The translations under genes and the position numbers were made by a program. DNA of 64,000 nt. Source: Moraxella osloensis (GTDB lineage Bacteria; Pseudomonadota; Gammaproteobacteria; Pseudomonadales; Moraxellaceae). The stretch covers positions 1,612,001 through 1,676,000 of the forward strand of contig NZ_CP014234.1 of NCBI RefSeq assembly GCF_001553955.1. The letters run 5' to 3'. Numbering within the stretch: the stretch's first letter is position 1; each line of letters starts with the position of its first letter. The notes below the pieces were generated by a model that was not told the origin of the DNA, made no database searches, and was given only the letters and a program-made list of their open reading frames with translations. Shown here one piece after another: positions 57,256 through 64,000 of this stretch.

Positions 57256-57436
57256 AATATACCTAGTGATTGTTATGATTTTTGACTATTTTACGGCTTT
57301 TTGACAGTTTTTTCATGGCGACTTGTGAGCTAAGTTTGGGGTGTTTTATAGGTTTTTTTGAGGACAATTTGTTTTTTTGAGAAAAATTTTGCTAGGCTAT
57401 CACTTTCACGCTGCTACTGTGGTTATTGGCTTTTGG

Positions 57437-58033
57437 TTATTCACTGGCTGTTACATTCCCATAAAAGCCGATTTTTTCGCTGAGTGCTTGAACCGATTTT
57501 TGTGCAAGCTCCACTGTCAAAACGACATTTTTACCATAATCAACCTGCAAAATCGTGGCATTAAAGCCGTCTAATGTATGTCTGACAAAGGACTCATTGG
57601 CAAAATCGGTTTCAATTATTATCACGCTTAACGGCACAAACGCGTGCAAATTCATGTTATCAACCACGGCTTGCGCGGTGCTACTATAGGCACGTGTCAG
57701 CCCGCCTGCACCAAGTTTGATACCGCCAAAGTAACGCACCACAATGACCACGCAGTTACCAATGCCCTTGTGTTGTAACACGTTTAAAATCGGCTTGCCT
57801 GCTGTACCACTGGGCTCACCATCATCATCAAAACCTGCCGAGGTGGTGTTGCGCGGGTCGCCAATAATATAGCCATAGCAGACATGGCGTGCATCGGGAT
57901 ACTGGCTGCGTAATTGTTCCACGTGAAACATTAAAAGCTCGCGGCTATCAATGGGATAGCCAAAGCCCAAAAATTGGCTTTTTTTAATCTCAAGTGTGGC
58001 AGTACATGGGTCGCTAAGCGTGTAATAGGTCAT
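57437..58033 (-). CDS. yigZ: YigZ/IMPACT-family protein
   Basis: 198 aa. N-terminal IMPACT domain with KKSQFLGFGYPI, ARHVCYGYIIG, DDDGEPSGTAGKPIL and VVRYFGGIKLGAGGLTRAYS, then a small C-terminal DUF1949-like domain. The molecular role is not established; the human homologue regulates translation under stress. A parS site lies within. It is divergent from rsuA with a 49-bp gap. Confidence 0.92.
   Translation of the reverse strand: MTYYTLSDPCTATLEIKKSQFLGFGYPIDSRELLMFHVEQLRSQYPDARHVCYGYIIGDPRNTTSAGFDDDGEPSGTAGKPILNVLQHKGIGNCVVIVVRYFGGIKLGAGGLTRAYSSTAQAVVDNMNLHAFVPLSVIIIETDFANESFVRHTLDGFNATILQVDYGKNVVLTVELAQKSVQALSEKIGFYGNVTASE
57915..57930. promoter_or_regulatory. parS site (TGTTCCACGTGAAACA)
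   Basis: Fits TGTTNCACGTGAAACA fully; within yigZ, 23 kb from oriC. Confidence 0.85.
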
Positions 58034-58082
58034 GGTTAATCTATGTTACAATAAACAAAACAAGCACTAGGATAACAAAAAA

Positions 58083-58787
58083 ATGCGTTTAGACAAATTT
58101 TTAAGCAAAGCCACCGAGCTATCGCGTAAAGACTGCAAAAAAATCTTGCACGCAGGCGAAGTCACTGTCAATGGCGAGGTGGTCAAAGATGCAAGCCTAC
58201 ATATCGATGAAGTGGATGACGATATCGAATGGGCGGGTGAGCCGTTATCGGTTGCGATGGGCAATCGCTACTTGCTGCTATATAAGCCAGAAGGCTTTGA
58301 GTGCACCCTAAAGCCAAAAGAGTGGCCGATTGTCACAGACTTGATTGATGTACCCCAGCTAGGTAGTTTGCGGATTGCGGGGCGACTCGATGTCGATACC
58401 ACAGGTGCGCTGCTGCTTAGCGATGATGGTGGCTTTTTGCACCGCGTCACCAGCCCCAAACATCATGTGGCAAAAGTGTATGAGTTGACGCTTGCCGAGC
58501 CAATGACTGAAGCACAACAGGCATTTGCTATCCAAGAATTGGCAAAAGGCATCATGCTTAAGGATGAGTACGATAAAACCAAACCCGCTGAGTTAAGTTT
58601 TTCTGATGCTACCCATGCCAAGCTGGTACTCACGGAAGGCAAATATCACCAAGTCAAACGCATGATGGGCTACTTTGGCAATAAAGTCATTGAATTACAC
58701 CGTGCCAGCATCGGTAACATTACCTTAGCAGGATTAGAAAAAGGCGAAAGCCGGTTTTTGACCGCTGAAGAAATTGACCAGTTTTAA
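58083..58787 (+). CDS. rsuA: 16S rRNA pseudouridine-516 synthase
   Basis: 234 aa: N-terminal S4 RNA-binding domain (MRLDKFLSKATELSRKDCKKILHAGEVTVNGEVV) and a RsuA/RluB/E/F catalytic domain with the Asp in GRLDVDTTGALLLSDDG. HQVKRMMGYFGNKVIELHRASIGN is typical of RsuA. The stop overlaps the end of the convergent DUF2939 gene by 4 bp. Confidence 0.93.
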   Translation: MRLDKFLSKATELSRKDCKKILHAGEVTVNGEVVKDASLHIDEVDDDIEWAGEPLSVAMGNRYLLLYKPEGFECTLKPKEWPIVTDLIDVPQLGSLRIAGRLDVDTTGALLLSDDGGFLHRVTSPKHHVAKVYELTLAEPMTEAQQAFAIQELAKGIMLKDEYDKTKPAELSFSDATHAKLVLTEGKYHQVKRMMGYFGNKVIELHRASIGNITLAGLEKGESRFLTAEEIDQF

Positions 58788-59443
58788 GCATTTAGCGGCA
58801 GCGTCACACCCACGATTTTCCAATAAATAAGCCCTTGGCGCTGCAAGCGGAGCATTAACGGATAGCCACGCACCTGTCCGGTGACTTCAAAACAGTTAAC
58901 ACCACAATAGTGTGTGGTCGGTTGGGTCTGCGACGTTGCTGTGGTGGCATTGGGATTGGGCGATTGCAGTTGTTGTTTAATTTTTTGATTAAGCTCAGCT
59001 GAATTGCGTGCCAAAATCAAGTCTTTGATATCAATCTTATCCATCGCTACTGCCACCAAGCCCCCCAGCAGTTTGACATTTGTTTTGAGCAGCTCGCTGG
59101 TCGCTTGTCCTGTCAGCGCATACTGTACGCCCTCTGGCGTAACGGTATTATCGACGGCTTGATTGACCATTTTGTTTACTAGGTCATCAGGATTTAATTC
59201 GATATTGAGCATCTGCAAAACAGGGGATTTTGCCACATGATTGGCTTTTTCCACCAATACAGGTCTTAGCTGCGATTTGACACTTTGCTGCAATTGCGTA
59301 AATTCAATCGCTGCACTGATGGTGTCTGCTTGTTGTGCATCATAGGCTTTTTTCAGTTGGTACACTGCCCAATAAGGGGAGGCAAATACCCATGCGACGA
59401 CAATCAGTGCGAGGATGATTAGCAAAGATAATAGTTTTTTCAT
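58784..59443 (-). CDS. DUF2939-domain protein
   Basis: 219 aa. An N-terminal hydrophobic segment (LLSLLIILALIVVAWVFASPYWAVYQLKKAYD) may be an anchor or signal, followed by AQQADTISAAIEFTQLQQSVKSQL, the pattern of DUF2939. The function of the family is unknown. The C-terminus includes NHYCGVN-like CGVNCFEVTGQVRG with two cysteines. It ends 4 bp inside the rsuA stop on the opposite strand. Confidence 0.82.
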   Translation of the reverse strand: MKKLLSLLIILALIVVAWVFASPYWAVYQLKKAYDAQQADTISAAIEFTQLQQSVKSQLRPVLVEKANHVAKSPVLQMLNIELNPDDLVNKMVNQAVDNTVTPEGVQYALTGQATSELLKTNVKLLGGLVAVAMDKIDIKDLILARNSAELNQKIKQQLQSPNPNATTATSQTQPTTHYCGVNCFEVTGQVRGYPLMLRLQRQGLIYWKIVGVTLPLNA

Positions 59444-59556
59444 AAATCACTATCAGGGTTAGAGTTTGCTAATTAGTTTAAAACAACGGGCTAGGCTATT
59501 GCGTATTTTTCTTGCAAAAAAAGCAAAATATTTTTGCGCTGATTGCCGATTATTTG

Positions 59557-59586
59557 CTTGATTATTTAACAAAAATCGCCACTATA
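59557..59586 (+). promoter_or_regulatory. possible heat-shock (sigma-32) promoter of dnaJ
   Basis: CTTGATT at 59557 and CGCCACTAT near 59577, about 15 bp apart, resemble the CTTGAAA/CCCCATNT pattern. Weak match, supported mainly by the downstream gene. Confidence 0.3.
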
Positions 59587-59696
59587 TTGCATATTTTTAA
59601 ATTTTAGTCTTTCACAGGTTTGGCAGCTGCTAAACGTTGCTACCGGTCGAACCCACTCTTCCGTACTGTCAAAACTATGCTGCCAAAGGAGTTACT

Positions 59697-60863
59697 ATGT
59701 CAAAACGCGATTTTTATGAAGTATTAGGGGTAGATAAAACCGCTAATGAACAAGAAATCAAAATAGCCTACCGCAAACTTGCGATGAAATACCATCCAGA
59801 CCGTAACCCTGATGACCCTGCCGCCGAAGAAAAATTCAAAGAAGCCTCGATGGCATACGAAGTGCTCAGTGATGACAGCAAACGTTCAGCGTATGACCGT
59901 ATGGGGCATGCCGCGTTTGAGAATGGCATGGGCGGTGGCGGCTTTGGTGGTGGAAACTTCCAAGACATTTTTGGCGATATTTTTGGCGGCATGGGCGGCG
60001 GTCGTGGTGGCAGCGCAGGCGGATTCCAAGACATTTTTGGCGACATCTTTGGGGGTCGCACAGGGGGTGGACGTAGCAGACGCGGCTCAGATTTACGCTA
60101 TATGCTCGATTTGACGCTTGAAGAAGCGGTGCAAGGGACAAAAAAAGAAATTACCTTTACCGCACCTGCCCCTTGTGAAACTTGTGATGGTAAGGGCGCC
60201 AAAGATAGCAGCGATATCGTGACCTGCGCAACTTGTGGTGGTGCGGGTGTGGTACGTATGCAGCAAGGCTTTTTTGCTGTGCAACAGACTTGCCCCAACT
60301 GTGGCGGCTCAGGTAAACAAATCAAAAATCCTTGCAATGACTGTCATGGCTCGGGTGTTAAAGAAAAATCACGCACCCTTGAAGTCACCATTCCTGCCGG
60401 TATCGACAATGGCGATCGGGTACGTTTAACGGGCGAAGGTGAAGCGATTACAGGCGGTGAAAGCGGCGACTTGTATGTTGAAATCCGTGTGGCACAGCAC
60501 CCTATTTTTACCCGTGAAGGCGCTGACTTATACATGGATGTGCCAATCAGCTTTGCAGATGCAGCCTTAGGTCGTGAGGTGGAAGTGCCAACGCTTGAAG
60601 GACGTATCAATTTACGCATTCCTGAAGGCACCCAAAGCCACAAAGTATTCCGTATCAAAGGCAAAGGCGTTACCCCCGTGCGCACGACGATGAAAGGTGA
60701 CTTGTTATGCCGTGTGGTGGTGGAGACACCGACCAACCTTAACAACGAACAAAAAGACCTACTTCGTCAGCTACAATCCTCCATGGGTGATCATCAGCAA
60801 TCACCACAGAAAAAATCTTTCTTTGATAAACTCAAAGAAGATGTCAAAGACTTGTTTGACTAA
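59697..60863 (+). CDS. dnaJ: chaperone protein DnaJ
   Basis: Co-chaperone that stimulates DnaK ATPase and delivers unfolded proteins. 388 aa: J domain with YHPDRNP (HPD near residue 33), Gly/Phe-rich linker ([20 protein letters not shown]...), four zinc motifs [24 protein letters not shown] and CNDCHGSG, and the C-terminal substrate domains. The frame extends upstream to 59637, but AAAGGAG before ATG 59697 fixes the start. dnaK is not in this window. Confidence 0.96.
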   Translation: MSKRDFYEVLGVDKTANEQEIKIAYRKLAMKYHPDRNPDDPAAEEKFKEASMAYEVLSDDSKRSAYDRMGHAAFENGMGGGGFGGGNFQDIFGDIFGGMGGGRGGSAGGFQDIFGDIFGGRTGGGRSRRGSDLRYMLDLTLEEAVQGTKKEITFTAPAPCETCDGKGAKDSSDIVTCATCGGAGVVRMQQGFFAVQQTCPNCGGSGKQIKNPCNDCHGSGVKEKSRTLEVTIPAGIDNGDRVRLTGEGEAITGGESGDLYVEIRVAQHPIFTREGADLYMDVPISFADAALGREVEVPTLEGRINLRIPEGTQSHKVFRIKGKGVTPVRTTMKGDLLCRVVVETPTNLNNEQKDLLRQLQSSMGDHQQSPQKKSFFDKLKEDVKDLFD

Positions 60864-60891
60864 GTTTTATTGGTTTATAGTGTTTTATAGA

Positions 60892-60907
60892 AGTTTCACG
60901 TGAAACA
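60892..60907. promoter_or_regulatory. parS-like site (AGTTTCACGTGAAACA)
   Basis: 15 of 16 consensus positions; intergenic behind dnaJ, the rightmost of the set. Confidence 0.78.
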
Positions 60908-60908
60908 T

Positions 60909-60942
60909 CGAACCCTTGTAATGATTGCAAGGGTTTTTTTTG
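60909..60942 (+). terminator. Rho-independent terminator after dnaJ
   Basis: AACCCTTG...CAAGGGTT hairpin followed by a T run, immediately after the parS-like site. Confidence 0.82.
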
Positions 60943-61085
60943 GCACAAGCCAGTATTGAGTTACGCTAGGATTCAGCGAGACAAGCTGTTATGATTTGAA
61001 CTTAGAAATTTATGCAAGAAAATCAGGCTAGAAAATCAAATTAGAAAGTTACACTAGGTAATTGGGCTAGATAAAGGATAAGCAA

Positions 61086-61892
61086 ATGGTAAAAATTGGG
61101 GTCATAGGCGCAGGTGGGCGCATGGGACGTATGCTGATTCAAGCGGTGGCACAAAACCCACAAACTACCCTTGCAGGGGCGATAGAGCGTCAAGGCTCAA
61201 GCTTGTTGGGCGTGGATGCGGGCGAGCTAGTTAATCTCGACAAAACTAATGTCGCTTTGGTTGATGACTTGGCAGGGGTCATTCATGATATTGATGTGCT
61301 CATAGATTTTAGCTTGCCTGAGTCGACTGCCAAAAACTTACAACTTTGTGCTGACAAAGGCGTCAATATGGTCATTGGGACAACAGGCCTAAACGATGAA
61401 CAAAACGCTATCTTAAAACAGGCAAGTGAAAAAATCGCCATCGTATATGCAGGTAATTATTCAACTGGGGTGAATTTAACCCTTAAACTGCTTGAAATGG
61501 CTGCCAAAGCATTTGGTGACAGCGCCGATGTCGAAATCATCGAAGCCCACCATAAACACAAAATTGATGCGCCATCGGGCACTGCTTATATGATGGCTGA
61601 AGCAGTTGCCAAAGGACGCGGTCAAAACCTAAAAGACGTGGCAATTTATGGCCGAGAAGGTCAAACTGGGGCACGCAAAGCAGGCGAGATTGGTATCCAT
61701 GCCATTCGCGGTGGCGAGATTGTCGGCGACCATACAGTGATGTTTATCGCCGATGGCGAGATAGTTGAAATCACCCATAAAGCCCGTGAGCGCATGACCT
61801 TTGCCGCAGGGGCGGTGCGTGCTGCGGTGTGGGTCAATGAGCAGCAAACAGGACAGTTTGATATGCAAGATGTGCTTGGACTGAAAGACTAA
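61086..61892 (+). CDS. dapB: 4-hydroxy-tetrahydrodipicolinate reductase
   Basis: NAD(P)H-dependent step of lysine and diaminopimelate synthesis. 268 aa with the nucleotide-binding [16 protein letters not shown] at the N-terminus, [10 protein letters not shown], and the catalytic His/Lys segment [21 protein letters not shown]. The ribosome binding site AAGGATAA precedes the ATG. Confidence 0.96.
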   Translation: MVKIGVIGAGGRMGRMLIQAVAQNPQTTLAGAIERQGSSLLGVDAGELVNLDKTNVALVDDLAGVIHDIDVLIDFSLPESTAKNLQLCADKGVNMVIGTTGLNDEQNAILKQASEKIAIVYAGNYSTGVNLTLKLLEMAAKAFGDSADVEIIEAHHKHKIDAPSGTAYMMAEAVAKGRGQNLKDVAIYGREGQTGARKAGEIGIHAIRGGEIVGDHTVMFIADGEIVEITHKARERMTFAAGAVRAAVWVNEQQTGQFDMQDVLGLKD

Positions 61893-61951
61893 ATTAACGC
61901 ATATGGGTTCGATGCTTACTAGATAAGGCTAATGTATTGAAGGAAACAATA

Positions 61952-62960
61952 ATGGGCGAAACAGCAAATATCACCAAATTACCCCCATTTGGTGATTTAC
62001 TAAATTCAGGGATTCAAACGCTAAAGAATCTTAGTGGGCGTAGCAGTATTAGTCAAAACTTATTTTTTCGTGAGTTTGATAAGGTTGCTCAATTAAGTGA
62101 CGATCAAAAAAGTATTAGCTACTTAAGCCAATTTGACATTCAAAATGAATATGAGGAAGGGACACCTTGTTACGAGCCACTGACTAATTTGATATTAATG
62201 TGCTTATCTGCCATGGGTGTTATCAAAGAGAACTGTTTTAGTTTGCAGCCAAATATTGGTAAAGAGTTTGCAAGCTTAATTACCTTTGATGAAAAAGTAA
62301 CCATAAAAAATCTCGTTAGGATAGATCCACTTGGCAAGATATTTTTTTGGTTAGCCAATGAAAATTTTTCACAATATCTTATGAAAGGTATCCCAAATAA
62401 TGATTATATCGCAAACTTAAAACGCTTTGATGAAAAGTCTTTTCAAGATCTTAAAAAAGTTAATCAAGTGGCATATGGCAAACGTGGTGACCCATTGATT
62501 AACTATTTTATCAATGAGACAACGCGCCGCACGTCATTATTTATGAATAACTATCAAGATGCCATGGTCAGCGATGGCAATGTAAAAGTTACCCCAGATA
62601 TGATATTGACCCAACTTGATAATTTAACACCATTACAATTTGAATGGTTTTGCGTGAAATTGGTAGAGCGTTCACTAGAGAATGAAAGTCCAGAAAGTAA
62701 CTTAAGTTCGCACCATACAGGAAAAGCCAATGACGGCGGTATTGACGGTATGATTACTCAAATATTTTCTAATGAAGAACGGCATACGTACTATATTCAA
62801 GCAAAACTTTACTCCCAAGGTAATAATATTTCAAATCGCGAATTAAGAAACTTTGTGGGCGGCTATCCACCGCAGAAAGACAGCCATCATGGTATTTTTA
62901 TTACCACAACTAGCTTTACCAAACCCGCGCTCGATTATTTTGAAAACCTTGAGTCGCATA
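61952..62960 (+). pseudogene. Mrr-like restriction endonuclease, interrupted by IS630-type element
   Basis: Start ATG 61952 (MGETANITKLPPFGDLL) with AGGAAA upstream. The N-terminal 220 residues are a helical, winged-helix-like region. The C-terminal nuclease core DGGIDGMITQI...YYIQAKLYSQGN carries the D...QxK signature of Mrr-type PD-(D/E)xK enzymes, which cut modified or foreign DNA. The frame is cut at 62960 by the insertion and continues at 63941 as LILIDQMALIELMMEHEVG to the end of the window. Removing the IS and one TA restores ESHSLILIDQ in frame. Confidence 0.85.
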
Positions 62961-63004
62961 TAGTTAAAACTGTAATATAATAAGCATTTTAAACCAATAC
63001 CACC

Positions 63005-63385
63005 ATGCCCAAAATATACAACCAAGACTTACGAGACAGAGCCGTCAACCACTGGCAAAAGACAGGCAACAAAAGCAAAACAGCTAGGTTGTTTGAAATC
63101 AACCGCAACACCCTTGATGACTGGATAAAGCTCTATCAAGAACAAGGGAATACCAAGCCAAAACCCTTTGCACCTGTTGGCGTAAAACACATTATCACTG
63201 ACCTAGTCGCCTTTGAGGACTATGTTAAATCACAAGAATTTGACACCGCAAAACAGCTTAGAGAACAATACTTAAAAGACCATCCCGATGTTGGTATTTC
63301 CTATAACGCCTTTTTACAAACCTTACGTCGAATCAAATGGAGTTTTAAAAAAAGACCCCGCTGTTTAAGCAAGCCGACCCCATAA
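63005..63385 (+). CDS. IS630-family transposase, first frame
   Basis: 126 aa: HTH DNA-binding region (MPKIYNQDLRDRAVNHWQKTGNKSKTARLFEINRNTLDDWIKLYQEQG) and a linker ending at IKWSFKKRPRCLSKPTP. The productive frame switches by -1 at the A7 tract 63347-63353. Two-frame IS630 transposases that need frameshifting are known. Confidence 0.85.
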   Translation: MPKIYNQDLRDRAVNHWQKTGNKSKTARLFEINRNTLDDWIKLYQEQGNTKPKPFAPVGVKHIITDLVAFEDYVKSQEFDTAKQLREQYLKDHPDVGISYNAFLQTLRRIKWSFKKRPRCLSKPTP

Positions 63386-63924
63386 AGCAAATTGGGTTTA
63401 CACTGATGCTAGGTTTACTGCTTTTAACCTTAAGTATCACGGCTGACAACATACTGTTTATGGATGAAACAGGATTTTATCAAAGGCAATATTACACCCG
63501 CAGTTGGTCGCCTATTGGCAAGCCTTGTTATGCCAAAATCGATGCCAATAAAGGCAAACGCTTAAACTTAATAGGGGCGATGCGATTAAATGACTTTAAA
63601 CTCATCGCACCTGTTACCTTTGAAGGTGGTTGTAAACGAGTGACGGTTGAAAATTGGCTACACACGTTGGGGCAATCTTTGCCAAAAGATGATAAGGGAA
63701 ATTATCCAAAACGTGTATTGGTGTTGGATAATGCCAGATTTCATCATGGTGGCGATTTAAAGCAAATTGCGGAACTTTATAATATTGAACTGACGTACTT
63801 ACCGCCTTATTCACCTGAACTCAATCCAATTGAGCAGTTGTGGGCAGTCATCAAGCAAAAGGTTCGTTTAACGCTAAGCAAGTTTGATACGCTTAAGGAT
63901 TGTGTTGAAAGTTGCTTGGTATAA
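63354..63924 (+). CDS. IS630-family transposase, second frame (DDE domain)
   Basis: The catalytic domain is carried in the -1 frame after the A7 tract: DNILFMDETGFYQRQYY (first Asp), RVLVLDNARFHHG (second Asp) and LPPYSPELNPIEQLWAVIK (Glu). The first start codon available in frame is TTG 63406, with no ribosome binding site, which favours expression as a fusion. Ends LKDCVESCLV. Confidence 0.85.
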
Positions 63925-63940
63925 TTCGGTTTTAACTATA

Positions 63941-64000
63941 GTTTAATCTTGATTGACCAAATGGCACTAATTGAGCTGATGATGGAGCATGAAGTGGGGT
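63941..64000 (+). pseudogene. Mrr-like restriction endonuclease, C-terminal part (gene interrupted)
   Basis: After the IS630 element, LILIDQMALIELMMEHEVG matches the conserved C-terminal end of Mrr-type enzymes (consensus LIDGxxLAxLMIEHxVGV). The frame runs off the window. Confidence 0.8.

Larger units (their letters stand above)
62961..63938 (+). mobile_element. IS630-family insertion sequence, 978 bp, with TA duplication
   Basis: Terminal inverted repeats begin TAGTTAAAAC (62961) and end GTTTTAACTA (63938). TA is duplicated outside (62959-62960 and 63939-63940), the target of the IS630/Tc1 superfamily. The transposase lies in two frames. It splits the Mrr-like gene. Confidence 0.9.

Overview
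The window comes from a gammaproteobacterium of the family Moraxellaceae, most likely a Moraxella (M. osloensis-like). This rests on the gene order dnaA-dnaN-recF-gyrB diverging from rpmH-rnpA-yidD-yidC-mnmE, moderate-to-low GC, and protein families typical of Moraxella/Psychrobacter/Acinetobacter. It contains the chromosomal replication origin (about 34.6-34.8 kb, a cluster of DnaA boxes) and many ParB-type parS palindromes scattered for about 28 kb on either side.

Layout. 0-1.3 kb: an IS4-type element with 9-bp target duplication. 1.4-13.3 kb: housekeeping genes (def, hisB, yajQ, a peroxiredoxin-glutaredoxin fusion, a yheS-type ABC-F ATPase, erpA, a small conserved gene with no recognisable start codon, gshA, dsbB, guaA) and a glycine-zipper repeat protein. 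13.4-27.8 kb: the manganese-exporter gene mntP is cut in two by a 13.84-kb composite transposon bounded by two inverted, same-length (873 bp) IS5-family elements. A TAA duplication lies outside them and the mntP frame can be rejoined exactly. The cargo is a patchwork: the 3' end of a Qat anti-phage operon (qatB remnant, qatC, qatD); two Tn3-family right ends, each with a toxin-antitoxin module and a 38-bp GGGG...TAAG terminal repeat; a block with a Balon-like ribosome hibernation factor, a membrane alpha/beta-hydrolase and nhaA; a DUF411 lipoprotein and a CDF metal transporter; and IS1, IS3 and other transposase remnants.

27.9-34.5 kb (minus strand): gyrB, recF, dnaN, dnaA. 34.5-35.0 kb: oriC. 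35.0-42.4 kb (plus strand): rpmH, rnpA, yidD, yidC, mnmE, nrdR, ribD, ribE. The 466-bp ribD-ribE gap carries no gene but holds perfect and near-perfect DnaA boxes interleaved with parS-like palindromes. 42.5-53.4 kb: an orphan hybrid histidine kinase, fmt-rsmB, thrC, an enoyl-CoA hydratase, a GlsB-type membrane protein, a solo ParA-type ATPase and mpl. 53.5-64 kb: gdhA, a solo tnpB element directly behind the gdhA stop, a yheT hydrolase, yigZ, rsuA, a DUF2939 protein, dnaJ, dapB, and an Mrr-like restriction endonuclease split by an IS630-type element with TA duplication that can also be rejoined in frame.

The core genes form the usual origin-proximal set for replication initiation, ribosome and membrane-protein assembly, riboflavin synthesis and translation. 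The accessory layer is dominated by transposition. Three different transposase genes are split in two frames at A7-A9 tracts, and three host or cargo systems (mntP, Qat, Mrr) have been broken by insertions.
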